Below, piece after piece: positions 34,229 to 46,193 of a DNA stretch of 64,000 nt (positions are counted from its first letter, which is position 1; every line of letters starts with the position of its first letter). The translations under genes and the position numbers were made by a program. The notes under the pieces were generated by a model. The model was not told the DNA's origin. It saw only the letters and a list, made by a program, of their open reading frames with translations, and did no database searches. The stretch is from Usnea hakonensis (lineage: Eukaryota; Ascomycota; Lecanoromycetes; Lecanorales; Parmeliaceae): NCBI GenBank assembly GCA_013423325.1, contig BLJB01000028.1, positions 186,001 to 250,000 on the forward strand, read 5' to 3'.

Positions 34229-34394
34229 TGTCAGGATCGATACGGACATCATAGTGCAACGTAGATATAGTGATAAAGATAATAAGACTACCGAACTATG
34301 GAAGGTAGGAAGCATGGAATATGTAGGTAGGGGAAGCCATACCAAGCCACTAGTAGTAGGGCTGACTATAGTAGGGCTAGTACGTCTCCTAATA
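34229..34394 (-). repeat. B LTR, left copy
   Basis: 166 bp, begins TGTCAGGATCGATACGG and ends CTCCTAATA (RIP form of CTCCTAACA). Confidence 0.88.
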
Positions 34395-34540
34395 TTACCC
34401 CCCTCTCTAAAAAAGATATGTCCTTATGGCTATAGTAGAAGGAGAAGAAAAAGACTCGCTATATATACTAAAAGAGACTCCCGATTCCGATTTATATATT
34501 CCGATTTATACGTAAATTCCGAAAAAAAGAAGAAATTTAT

Positions 34541-34606
34541 TATAAGGTCTACCGATAATAGTCTAGATTATTCGTCATAAGGTCTACCGATAATAGTCCA
34601 GATTAA
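34541..34606. repeat. short direct repeat inside element B
   Basis: AAGGTCTACCGATAATAGTC followed by YAGATTA occurs twice, about 37 bp apart (about 34543 and 34580), just left of the C insertion. Confidence 0.7.
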
Positions 34607-34611
34607 GACGA

Positions 34612-34752
34612 TGTCACGGTGTGGATCTGAGTCTAGTTAGGTTGATCTATGCGATAGCCGACGGTTTAGGCGNNNNNNNNNNNNNNNNNNTTGTATATCT
34701 AGCCTAGTCCCTAGTATACAATAATCCATCGATCTATGTCCAGTCCCTGACA
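34612..34752. mobile_element. third LTR family C (solo LTR or collapsed element) inside B
   Basis: A patch with TG..CA ends, TGTCACGGTGTGG...GTCCCTGACA, flanked by a 5-bp duplication GACGA (34607-34611 and 34753-34757). It retains CA/TG dinucleotides unlike its surroundings. It contains the assembly gap, so it could be a solo LTR or the two ends of a full element whose interior was not assembled. Confidence 0.6.
34673..34690. other. assembly gap (18 N)
   Basis: Run of N. The true missing length is unknown and may be a placeholder. Confidence 0.98.
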
Positions 34753-36823
34753 GACGATATTGACGCCTAATATTACTAGCATAATATTATACTATTTAGG
34801 GGCTCTAGGAATAAAGTGATTTGGCTATAAATTAACGAAATAGTTAACGAAAAGGCATTTCGATATAGAATAACTATTTAATATTCGATTTCTAAGCGGA
34901 GAGGAAATCGCTAAATAAAGGCGTCCTATTGGCTAGATACTCCCGAGCCGAACCGAACCGAACCGAACCTTAATTATAGAGCCTTATTATAAACTTTCTC
35001 TAAAGAAATCTAGCCAAATACCGGGAGGTGATTTCGATATAGGCTATTACCGGCGATAGTAAGGCTCTAGGCCAAATAGCGTCAGAGGGTATTCGTATAT
35101 ATATTAATAATAGGAGTATATATGGTAGGTCTAACTTAATATAGTTATTAACTAAAATAAGTACTTTTGGTACTTCTTTCTCCGGCCGCAAATTTGGTGA
35201 AATAGAACCCGAATCTATAAAAGCAAGACGAATAACGTATTATCCGAGGTATTACCGAATCGAAACTAATTTAGTAGGGCTGAATATCTAACTAATAATA
35301 GTACTTACTATACTACTCGGAATCGCTACCGCCTAAATTTATCTAGATTAGGACGAGGTATAATAGTATACTTCCTAGGCTTCTTTAACTTAGACTCTAT
35401 ACTTACTAGAGCGAGTTATTTAGTAAATCGGTCTACTTTCCTCTTAGCCTTATATACTGTAGAGGCCCTATAATAATAATCTAATATCATTAACTTACGT
35501 TTTAGCTCCGGAAGTAAGGTATCTATTAGGTATATTATTTTTTTCCGGAGTTTATCGTTAATCTTATTATAGAAATATAACTCTAATAGATCTAGATTAA
35601 TAAATAGGGCGTACTTTATAAAGTCTAAATAGAACTCGGGAAATAGCCTATCCCCTTATTCTAGTATTTTAAAGGCTTCTCGGTATACGATATTTTCTAA
35701 CTCTAGTAGGAGCTCGTAGATATCGCTAAGCTAATCTAATAATTAGCCTACCGAGTGGTACGAGTTGTTACGTCGCCTCGGTAGCGTATACTCGATTGCT
35801 TTTCCTCCGAGACGAGTAATAATATAGGCAATTTGGGAGTACTTGGAAGGATAATAGTCTTTATTAATAACTAGCTTATCCTAAATTCGGAGCTTCTAGT
35901 CTTCAAAAAGGATACCTACTCCGGAGCCATTAAATATTAGTAGGTCTAGAAACCGAGGACTTAGGAATAGTCTCTAAATCGGGGGTAGGCTTTATAGACG
36001 GCCGGGTAATAATCTATAGCTATAACTATATACTCGTAATACTTTAAAATCTCGTAGTAGTAGTAAAGGTAGGGATAGAGGTAGTAATTTAGGTGAATCT
36101 TAGCCCTAAGAACTATTTAGTTCCCGCTTAAATCGATCCAGCGGTAGGGGTAGGAATAGAGGTGGTAATTTAATCGAATCTTAACCCTAGGAACTATTAT
36201 ATTCTCGCTTAAATCAATAACGAAGATCCTTAATAAAAAGAGATCACTATATACAAGATATACGGAGTAGCGAGTTAGGTAAATATCTTATATATAGGTC
36301 TTCGTAATTAAGATATTATTAAGAGGGAGTAGTATTATAACGTCTATATAGAGACACGTATTTTAGTATTAATATAGATATAGTATTAAGAGACGAATTT
36401 TTTGACGATTTTTTAATACTTTCGACTATTAACTAAATCCCTTACCCTAAATACTAAGTATACTATAAAATAAGTAGATTCGAATACTATATACTTGATA
36501 GGGGGGTTTCTTAAGTAGTTATTAAAGCGGAGTAGGGCGGAGTTCGTCTTTTCTAGTAATATAGGAAATCGGTATTTCGGTACGAAGAAAGATTTCTTAA
36601 AATAGTAATTATAGAGGCGTTTCTTAATCGATTTTAATAATATTAATAATTTAAATAGTGCAATATAGGGTCTTTCGAGGCGTATAGATAAGATCTTTAG
36701 TTTCTATAAGGTAAGAAAGACCTAAGTATCTTCTTTATCAAGCTCGCTTACTTGCTCCGAGCTAGAAAAAATGGCCCGTCACTTTTCTTCGCCGGGTGGG
36801 TATACGAAGGAGTCTTATTATAA

Positions 36824-36989
36824 TATCAGGATCGATACGGACATTATAGTGCAACGTAGATATGGTGATAAAGATAATAAGACTACCGAACTATGGAAGG
36901 TAGGAAGCATGGAATATGTAGGTAGGGGAAGCCATGCCAAGCCACTAGTGGTAGGGCTGACTATGGTAGGGCTGGTGCGTCTCCTAACA
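36824..36989 (-). repeat. B LTR, right copy
   Basis: 166 bp, begins TATCAGGATCG (RIP form) and ends CTCCTAACA, followed by the AGAAG duplication at 36990-36994. Confidence 0.88.
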
Positions 36990-37312
36990 AGAAGGACTAG
37001 TATAACGACTTAGAGTATACCTCTCTTTATCCCCATCTAAAAAAGAAGGAGAGCAATAACAATAGTAGTACTCGCGGTCGTAGTCGTAGACGTAGCGGAC
37101 GCGGTAGCCGAGGTGGACGAGGTAGTAATAATAGAGGTAATAATAATAACTCCTTAACTAAGGCAAAGCCCGCCACTAAGACCTAGGCTACCGTAGCGGT
37201 TACCGAGCCTACGGCTTTCAGCTTTATAGCCTATACCGAGCAACCAACTAAAGCTACATATCTTATTGTAAACTCTTAGTAGCTCTAGAGCCGGACTTCT
37301 AAGCCGTCTTAG

Positions 37313-37622
37313 TGTTAGGACTGGCTCCGCTAGCGGTACGCTGGCGGAAGTAGTAGATAAAAGACGTAGAAGTATAGTGACTATAGGGTAGTTCAATAGT
37401 ATAGTATTAGGTATACTAGAACTAATCTCTAAGGAACTTCTAAAGGCCTCGGGGGGTACTAACTCGATATACCGGTACCAAGTACTACCCCGCTATAAAG
37501 TTACCGGTTACGGGACCCCTTTAGCGGTTAGTGGTTATAGGGGTTCTAGTAGCCCCAATAACAAGTACTATACTACCCCCGCTAGCTCTACGCTATCGGC
37601 CTAATAGTACTAGGCGCTAATA
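37313..37622 (-). repeat. D LTR, left copy
   Basis: 310 bp, begins TGTTAGGACTGGCTCCG, ends GGCGCTAATA (RIP form of GGCGCTGACA). Confidence 0.9.
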
Positions 37623-37860
37623 ATAGCCTCCCCTCCTAGACCCTAGTCCTTAAGGGTCGTAGAATTCCGAAAGATAGCTAAGCGATAGATCAAAAACCTT
37701 TAAAACTAATAGAGGCAAAAGAAGGAAAAGAAACGTTAAGAGATATCGTAATAATAGCGCGCTTAGAAAAGCCGCCTCCGTATTTATAAATCTAATACTA
37801 GTAGTTAGAGGATAATATACGATAATTACCCGATAGAGTATATATAGATATACTAAATAG

Positions 37861-38031
37861 AATACTTATTAAAAAATCTTTAGGTAGTTATCTAAAGAAA
37901 AAGAGTTACCTAAGCCAAACTTCTTTATAGTATAAGGCTAAAAGGAAGATAATTATAATAACTAACTAACGTAGTTAGTAAATACTTATTAAAAAACCTC
38001 TAGGTAGTTATCTAAAGAAAAAGAGTTACTT
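37861..38031. repeat. direct repeat with ~120-bp period inside D
   Basis: AATACTTATTAAAAAA then TCTTTAGGTAGTTATC is repeated with few changes at about 37861 and 37981. Further short direct repeats lie near 38396/38446 and 39421/39543. Confidence 0.65.
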
Positions 38032-39110
38032 CCGTAATTATAAAGATAGCGGTAATATTATATAATCTATAAGGCTTATAGTACTCGTATCTATTTTAAT
38101 ACTCCTATTATTATTTCCGCCTTACTATAAGGCGATTATTATTATATTAAGTCTATCGCGATAGTACCGCGATAGCGAAACTAGAGTTACTAAATAACTA
38201 CTAGCGTATTATATTATATATATATTTAATACTAAATCTCCTACTTTTATTTTCTCTCTTTATCGAAGAGATTTAGTTACCCGTATAAGTATTTATAATA
38301 ATAGAGCGATATAGTTAGCTAATAAGAGGGTATAGATACTATATTTATAGAATATAGTTTCGTTTTTACCCGTATTACTATATTATTATTAATATTAGTA
38401 TACCTTTACTAGTATCTTTACCTTTATTATTACTAGTATTAGTATACCTTTACTAGTATCTTTATCTTTATTATTATTAGTACTATATAATAAAAAAGTA
38501 CTTTAACCCTTATTACTACGTTAGTAGAAGGTACTAATATATTATAGATTCTTTTTTAATCGTTAATATAGCTAGGCTTCTATATTGAATCTATTTCGGC
38601 TTATTCTTTAATAACTGCTAACGTACTACCTCGCCGCTATATAGGCGGTACCGCGGCTATAAATAGAGTATTATAAGGTACCTAGAGATCTCTATATCTT
38701 TCTATAGAAGGGTATAGAGGGAAATCTAGCGCTTCGCTAGTACCGCTATAGGGTTTCCTAGTACGCGTATATAGCGTAAATATAAGGCTTTATTAAAGGA
38801 GATTACCTAGTTTTAAAAAAAGCGTAGCGAGACTCCCGTAACCTCTAAAATATTACGGGGCCGTAATACCCGATTAGAACGTTAGTTATAATCGATAGAG
38901 AGAAAGCTTACGAAAAGTAAAAGATAAAGAGCCCGTACTAATAACGCGCTAGCTACTATATAGGAGGTAAGCTAGGCTAATTATACTATTATATATATAA
39001 TAGAACTATAGCTTACTAATATAAAAAGCGATAGTAGTATTTTATTATTTTTCTCGATACGCTCTAAGGGAATAGAAGACCGTCCCGGGGATAATAATAC
39101 TATTATTAAA

Positions 39111-39350
39111 GAGATAGAGGCGGAAGTAGATATCGAATCCGAAGCCGAAGCCGAGATCGAGGGGGAACCTAGGGTCGCTAAGAATTAGGAAAAACTCGAA
39201 ATTAAGGAGAAAGTGGAAGAGGAAGCTAAAATAGAAGCTAAAGTAGGAGCTAACCCTAAAAGTTAGAGAGGATTTAAGAGCGATCGATTAAAGGATAATA
39301 ACTCCGATCTCGATTAGCGCGTTCTTAGAAACTTCTAGAAAAAATAATAA
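39111..39350 (+). other. acidic open frame antisense to Gypsy D pol
   Basis: The + frame reads EIEAEVDIESEAEAEIEGEP then, after TAG, EKLEIKEKVEEEAKIEAKVG and further Lys/Asp-rich sequence. Its stops are mostly TAG, as expected from RIP of CAG or TGG codons. It lies in the extra region beyond integrase and opposite in strand to pol. It could be an accessory ORF relic or chance. Confidence 0.3.
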
Positions 39351-42300
39351 AAGCTCTATATTTATTTATAGATCGAGTAAGTCTTTTTATAGAACTCTTA
39401 CTCTAATATAGATATCTAAAGCGAACTATATTACTATAGCTCTACTCTAGCGCCGCTATATCTAGATTAATAGTACTATCTCTTTATTAGGATACGATAT
39501 AGATATAAAAGCTTATTAATTATAATCTAATAATATATTATAAGCGAACTATATTACTATAGCTCTACTCTAATAATATTATATCTAGATTAAAAGTATC
39601 CTCTTTAGATATAATATCTTTTCGCTAGCTCCTTAGATAGATAGTTTATAAGAATTAATAAATTATTATTAATATTTAACCTTTTTATTATATAACCCCG
39701 CGCTTATAAGTACTAAGGAGCGCGATAGTATATAGAACCTATAATAGATAGTAAGCCTACGTCTTATATTAGTATCTCTACTTACTTTATAACGGCTATC
39801 CCTATAATTTAAGGATTTCTTTATCAAAATCTTTATAACCCCGCTTACTAGTTACTCGAGTATTATAGTTATCGACTAGTTAGCGTATACTCGATATATC
39901 TTTTTCTAGAAGCTACTAGTTATACTTATTACCTTAACTAGTCTATTTAACTTTATACTAGAAGCCTTCTCTAGTACGGGTCTTATCTAGTACTTCTTCT
40001 ACTTCCTAGAACTCCTTATTATTAATTAATTCGGGTACTTATATAAACTATAATATATTATCGTAATTATATATATAATAGGGCTCTAGAAGCGAAATAT
40101 AAAAGATATTATAGATCCTATAAGTAGATAGTAAGAGTAAGCGGTACGCTTATACTCCTATTTTATTAGTAATTCTAAAAGGCCCTACGAATTTATAGGA
40201 TAGTTTCTTACTTAGGCGTTTCTACTTTAGGTTCTTAATTACTAGTATTACTAAGTTACTAATATTATACTCTTTTAGTTAGTAAGACTTATTATATTAT
40301 TTAGCTTAGAATTTAATAACGCTCTATAGACGGTTAGCGATTTTATCTCTAAACTCTTATAGCCTTTTTATTTTCTTATTTATAGTAGATATCCTCCCCT
40401 CTATAGAGTCGTCCTCGACTTTATATCTAATTTCTAGATAGTACCTATATATAAGGTAGAACGGTATTATTCCGATAGAGGAATACTAACTATTTATATA
40501 AGAGAACTTAGCTATTAATAGTAATAAAGCCTAATTAATTTATATATTATTAATAAATACGCGTAAGTAGTATTCTAATTCCTAATTTTAGCGCTCTATC
40601 TAACTATTAGTTTATAAATAAAAGGTAGTACTAAGACGCCTCTTTATCTTTAAATAGTAGTAGATAGCCGACTAAAATTTACTAATAAATATCGAGCCTC
40701 GGTTACTAATAATACTATTAGGTATACTATAGCGATAGATAACCTCGGTATAGAATATATCCGCTAACTCGGTACTATTAATTATAATTTAGATAGGGAG
40801 GTATCTAATTATCTTAGTAAACTAGTCTATTATAACTAGGATAGAGTTATAAACGACTCCTTTATATTTACTTAGAGGTAAGCTAATAATAAAGTCTATA
40901 GAAATTTCTTTCTAGGGCTTATTAATAATAGATAAAGAACCTAACGCGCTATAGGGCCGATATCTAGATATCTTAATATATTAATATACGTTATAAGTCT
41001 TTATATAGTTAGTAATCTATTTTAGACTCCTATCCTAATAATATTTATAGATAAGAAGCTTATATATCTTTATAGCGCTAAAGTAGCTTATTAGAGGGTT
41101 ATTATAATATCTTATAATAAGTTCTTCCCGAATTATAGGATCCTTAAGGATATAGAGGTAATCCTTATACCTTAGGAGTCCCTCTTAATCTATATTCTAT
41201 ACTTAACTTCGTATCCGATAGCGCTACGATAACTTAGAAGCTTTATTACGGAAGGAGCTTATCTAATTATTATAGATTTATAATTCTCGAATTAGTATCT
41301 TTATAGGTCTCTTTAGCTCGTTATATATAATCTCTAGTACGTTCTAAACCTCTTTTCTAGGGATTACTATTTAGATATCTATAATCTAAAATATAGGCGC
41401 TATAGCTACGACGAAGGATTTAACCTCTAGTAAATCTTTATTCGTCTAAAGCGCTAATTTATTTTAAAGTATTAATAATAATTAGGTATTTAACGGCGAA
41501 ATACCCTTATAATCGGGTCGCCGCGATATTAGATTAGTAGGGTTAGTCTTACCTAGTCGATAAAAAATCTTAAAGTTATAAGTAGCTAACTTTAACGCCT
41601 AGTATACTTATTTAGATATAAGTTCCTTTTACTTTATAAAGCCTTTAAGATTATTATAGTCTATCTAAATATTAATAGTAAACGGACTATCCTTAAGATA
41701 GTAATATTATTACTTTATTATTATAACGATACTAAGTAATTTCTAGTTATAGGTCTTATAATTCTACTCTATAAAGATTATCTTTTAAAACTAAAAGGCG
41801 ATAGGTCGCTAATAGTCGTTATCGTTCTATTACGAAAATATAGTATCTAGACTAAAGTTCGAGGTATTAGTTTCTAGACGGATTTTCTTTTCGGGGTTAT
41901 AATAGTATAAGAACGGTACCTTAGAAAAAGTATTACGAAGTTTAATAAATAACTACTCTACGCTATTAGTCTATTCTAGTAATCCTATTTTTTTACCTTC
42001 TTTACTCCCTTTTAGAAGATTAATAAGAGGTACTATAATCTTCGAATAGTTATAGATAAAGTACTAATAAAAATTTATAAAGCCTAGAAAGACTTATATA
42101 TCTTAATAGCTCTTAGGCTAAGGCTATTTTTTAATAGATACGACTCGCTCCTAATCTATCGCTACGCTATCGATAATAATAATAAACCCTAGGAACTTAA
42201 TCTATTTAGTAAAAAATTAATATTTCTTTAGATTAGTATATAGTTAGAACTAGCGTAATCGATTAAGGACTTACTTAATATATTATTAATATTCTAATAA

Positions 42301-44579
42301 CTTAGCGCTATAGATAAGAATATTATCGAGGTATACTATATACGTTATATTTATAAGACCTACTAAAGTACGGTTAATATAGGCCTAAAATATTACGGGT
42401 ATATTAGCGAGCCTAAATAGTATTACTAAGTATTTAAAGTAACTATAGCGAGTATAGAATACTATCTTCTACTTATTACTAGACTTAATTTAGATCCGGT
42501 AATAGGTATCCTTTAGGTCTAACTTTAAAAATACTTTAGCCCCGTATAAGCGGTCTAACGTCTCAATAATTAGGGGTAATAGATAATAATTTTTAATAAT
42601 TACTATATTTAACCCTCTATAATCTATATATAAATAAAGCCTACTATCTTTTTTAGATATAAAAAGAATTAGTACGCTAGTAGAGAAAATCGAATAATAA
42701 ATTTAGCCTTTCTAAAGAGTATCTTCTAGATAGCGCTAAAGCTCCGATAACTCTAGTTAAAAGAGGTTATATAGAGGGCTATAAGGCGGTTCCTTACTTT
42801 CTTTAATCTTAATAGTATAGTCTCTCTACTTTAGTATAGGTAAGACTTCTACCTTTTTATTAGAAAAAACGTTATTATACCCTAGTAACTCTAATAGGAG
42901 CTTAGGGGTAGAAACGTCTTCCTATTTACTACGCGTTACTATAGTATATATAATAGTAAATATATTCGGCTCCTTTTTTAACTCTCGGGCGAACTTTTCG
43001 GCCTTTTTAATCTATAGTTTACTAGCGTTAATTTTAAAGCGCTATTATTCCGCCTATAGATTAAGTAAAATATATAATTAACTTAACGCGGGTATATCTA
43101 AAACTAGATTAGGACCTTCCTAGTCTATAGTATAAAATAGTATACTATACTCCTACCCGTAACCCTAGCTATTGACTAACTAGTAGTTAAGTTTATAGGT
43201 ACTATAGTAATATATATATTACCCGCTAATTATTTTCGCTAGCGGTAAGTTAGCGTTATAAGATTCGAGATCCTACTAGATAACGAATTTTTACGAGATT
43301 AAATTAATATTTATATTATAGTCGAGGAGGGCCGTAATAGAACGCTTATCGCCCTATAGTTTAATCTAACCCTTTATAGTAATAGGGGGGACTACCTCTA
43401 TTCCTTTTCTTTCCTACTCCGCTTATAAGACGACTATAGAGCCGGATTATTTTTTAATAAGATATTAGTAATATAAGTCGCTAGCTTATCTTTATCGAGA
43501 TATTTAGATATCTAATAGTTAGCTTTACTATAATAGAAATAAGTATTACCCTTATAGTTAGGATTAATATCTTCGGATTTATACTTTCTATCGCTACCTT
43601 TATAGATATATAATATCTTACTACTATCCTTTACTTCTAATTTAGGTCTAGAAACCCGGTTCTCTAAAGATTTACTTTTACCTTTTTCCTTATTTTAATT
43701 TCTAGAAGATTTCGAATAGGAACCGCTACCACTATTATTTTTATATATACGTTCTAAGACTTTTTCCTATATAATAGTTATAGTAAGGATTTCCTCCCTC
43801 TACTTAGATATATTATTAGTATTTAGAATTCGACTCTTTAGTCTATTCTATAGCTTAGCTAAAAAAATATTTACCTTATAGTCTTCGTCTATAGGCTTTA
43901 ATTATTCCTCTAGCTCTTCGAGGTAGACCTTAAAAACTAAAACCTTTTAGCTAGGGAGTTATTATATTTTATTATACTTTTCGTAGGCGAGGAGATATCG
44001 ATTTACTAGATCTACTACTAAATTTAGAAGGAACTACTTAAATTCTATAAAAATCTGGCCCTAGAGTCCTAGCTTAAAATAGTAGATATACTACTAAATA
44101 TTTAGGTTATCTTTAAGGCTATCTATATAAAATCTAATTTTCGCCTCTTTAATAGTAAAATACTTAGGGCTTCTAAAAAATTTAACTTCGATATTACGAA
44201 ACTATCGGATATATTCGCCCTTACTAATACTTTTATAGGGCTTATTAGGTTTTATAGGATATAAAGTTTTTATCTTAATAATATTATTATTAAGCCTAAC
44301 TACTAGTCCCGCTATCGTATTAACTATATTAGCTAGTAAACCTTTACTCTTATAAAGTACCTTATTAGCGGCCTTAAGCCTCGTAATCTCGGTATTTTAT
44401 TATAGACGATAATTTTTTTCCTTTAACTTAGCGAGGTAATTCTCTCTATCCTAGTTAGAAGTCTATTCGCTACTTAAACTAGAATTTACGCTATCGCGTC
44501 GCTTAATTATTAAGGGAGTTAGGGGAGGTATCGTAGTTACTTTTAGGCCTTTTCCTTTAAAAGGTAAAGAGATTAGAAC

Positions 44580-44889
44580 TATTAAAACTAGCTCTACTAG
44601 TAGTACGCTAGCAGAAGTAGTAGATAAAAGACGTAGAAGTATAATAACTATAGGGTAGTTTAATAGTATAGTATTAAATATATTAGAACTAATTTCTAAG
44701 GAACTTCTAAAGGCCTCGGGGGGTACTAACTCGATATACCGGTACTAAGTACTACCCCGCTATAAAGTTACCGGTTACGGGACCCCTCTAGCGGTTAGTG
44801 GTCGTAGGGGTTCTAGTAGCCCCAATGATAAGTACTATACTACCCCCGCTAGCTCTGCGCTATCGGCCTGACAGCACTAGGCGCTGACA
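44580..44889 (-). repeat. D LTR, right copy
   Basis: 310 bp. It begins TATTAAAACTAGCTC (RIP form) and ends GGCGCTGACA. The distal ~60 bases are free of RIP. Confidence 0.9.
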
Positions 44890-45461
44890 CTTAGCTATCC
44901 TAGAAGATAATAATATAAACTTCCTCGGTATCCACGGTAGCTACACTCTTAGTACTATAGTTTATCGATAGCGGCTACACTTAGTATATAGTATAGGATA
45001 AGTCAGTATTTCAAACCTTCACTCCCTTCGCGATACTAGCCAAAGTAAACGGTATTACGGGCCATATCCTAGCCGAAGGAGTCGGCCGAATTCACCTTTA
45101 ATACAAAGGCCTCGGAGGTAAACGTACGCTAGTCATTAATGACGTCTAGTACGTACCTATAAGTAAGTTCAACCTGATTTCTTAGGGACAACTTGAGGAC
45201 TAAGGCATAAAAGTCATGCTCGTACCGGATAGCATTGGTGCTAGGGAGCATAGTATTATCTTTAGGCGCCAACGTAATCGTCTGTATACGCTTAATACGT
45301 AGACCGAGGCCCCTATATACCTAGCAGTCATTAATGGAGATATCCCCGCTTATAATAAGTCCCCTTTAACTATAACTTTACTTGCTACTAACCTAGAGCC
45401 TCAAATTAATAAGGAGACCTTGCGAATATAGTATAGCCGCTACGGCTATTTGGGTTACTAA

Positions 45462-45697
45462 TGTCAGCGCCTAGCGCTGTCTGGCCGATAGCGCATACCT
45501 AGCGGGGGTAGCACAGAGCTTGTCATTGGGGCTACTAGAACCCCTGCGACCACTAACCGCTAAGGGGGGTCCCGTGACCGGTGACTTTACAGCGGGGTAG
45601 TGCAATACCATACTATTAAACCACCCTATAATCACTATACTTCTACGTCTTTATCTACCTGTTTCCGCCAGCAGCGCACCGCTAATTAGTCCTAACA
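45462..45697 (+). repeat. damaged D-type LTR in opposite orientation to D
   Basis: Begins TGTCAGCGCCTAGCGCTGTC and ends TTAGTCCTAACA, the reverse complement of the D LTR, with an internal deletion of about 80 bp. It has no RIP signature. Flanks ACTAA and CTTTC do not match, so no target duplication is visible. Confidence 0.8.
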
Positions 45698-45712
45698 CTT
45701 TCTCTTCTATTC

Positions 45713-45876
45713 TGTCAGGACCGGTATGGATCTGAATATCAACATAGGTATATGGATAAGATAATAAGACTACCGAACTATGTAAGGTAGGAAGCATGGA
45801 ATATGTAGGCAGGGTAAGCCATGCCAAGCCACTAGTGGTAGGGCTGACCATGGTAGGGCTGGTGCGTCTCCTAACA
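45713..45876. repeat. B-type solo LTR
   Basis: TGTCAGGACCGGTATGG...GTCTCCTAACA, about 164 bp, similar to B LTRs but divergent in its first 50 bases and not RIP-altered. Left flank TATTC and right flank TAATT differ. Confidence 0.8.
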
Positions 45877-46073
45877 TAATTAAGTAGTATTCGTAATATT
45901 AAGGTTTAAGTAAGGATTTACGGGTATAAGGATTTAGTATTAATATTTTATCTCTAACTATAAGTGGAGGCTAGTTATATAAGACGAATACGAAGAGGAA
46001 AGAAAGAGAAAGAGAGTTCGCTCGAGAGATTTACCCTTTAAATACCCGTGCCCCGTATGCTAGTAATCGATAT
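45877..46073. other. spacer between the A2/B/D nest and element A3
   Basis: AT-rich, no gene seen. It starts with TAATT, the same five bases as the left target copy of A2 at 32068, and ends with GATAT, the left target copy of A3. Confidence 0.5.
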
Positions 46074-46193
46074 TGTTGAAAGTAGAGTCACGTGACGAAG
46101 TCACGTGACTACTACTTGGGACATAGTCAAGCTTTCCTTCATAGAGATCCATAGTGAATACAACTACTATGTGTCCTACCCCATATTTTGACA
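46074..46193 (+). repeat. A3 5' LTR
   Basis: 120 bp, RIP-free, with two GTCACGTGAC palindromes separated by GAA. Confidence 0.92.
46100..46112. promoter_or_regulatory. twin CACGTG palindromes in the A-family LTR
   Basis: Each RIP-free A LTR holds GTCACGTGAC-GAA-GTCACGTGAC near its 5' end (about 46087-46109 here, with equivalents in A1 and A2 5' LTRs). CACGTG is the E-box core bound by fungal bHLH factors such as the Cbf1 and Pho4 types. Its use as an LTR enhancer is inference. Confidence 0.5.

Larger units (their letters stand above)
34229..36989 (-). mobile_element. gag-only LTR element B (non-autonomous), nested in A2
   Basis: 2761 bp with 166-bp LTRs (34229-34394 and 36824-36989), TG..CA ends, and a duplication AGAAG (34224-34228 and 36990-36994). 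A degraded gag frame lies on the minus strand at about 35430-35760: VYREAFKILE, then after a stop LFPEFYLDFIKYALFINLDL and LELYFYNKINDKLRKKI, then DTLLPELKRKLMILDYYYRA. No protease, integrase or RT relic was found. The element is interrupted by C and an assembly gap. It looks like a gag-bearing, pol-less element mobilised by another family. RIP has converted its interior. Confidence 0.75.
37313..44889 (-). mobile_element. Ty3/Gypsy retrotransposon D, antisense, nested in A2, RIP-inactivated
   Basis: 7577 bp with 310-bp LTRs (37313-37622 and 44580-44889) and duplication CTTAG (37308-37312 and 44890-44894). Coding relics are on the minus strand in Gypsy order. A gag zinc-knuckle relic (YFYYSKANY) lies near 43508-43542. 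Reverse transcriptase has YLDNILIYS at 42307-42333 (normally YLDDIL). RNase H is at about 41500-41900. The integrase core is near 40700-40950, reading EISIDFIISLPLSKYKG with VDxFTKI a little further on. Roughly 2 kb beyond integrase (37623-39800) has no pol homology and holds direct repeats and an acidic frame on the opposite strand. CA and TG dinucleotides are nearly absent. Confidence 0.88.
32073..45461 (+). mobile_element. Ty1/Copia retrotransposon A2, 5' portion, split by nested insertions
   Basis: Same family as A1. A2 sequence occupies 32073-34228, 36990-37312 and 44890-45461. Segments between are elements B (with C inside) and D, each flanked by a 5-bp duplication of A2 sequence. A2 has its 5' LTR (32073-32192), primer site (32193-32206), gag with a zinc-knuckle relic near 34198-34228 and 36990-37010, protease region near 44960 and the pre-integrase region. 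It ends abruptly at 45461, at the point equivalent to about 14515 in A1. Integrase, RT, RNase H and the 3' LTR are missing. RIP is milder than in A1, so more CA/TG dinucleotides survive. Confidence 0.85.

Noticed and set aside
34254..34580. 108-codon + frame inside element B
   Set aside because: Spans the B LTR and RIPed interior, so not a host gene.
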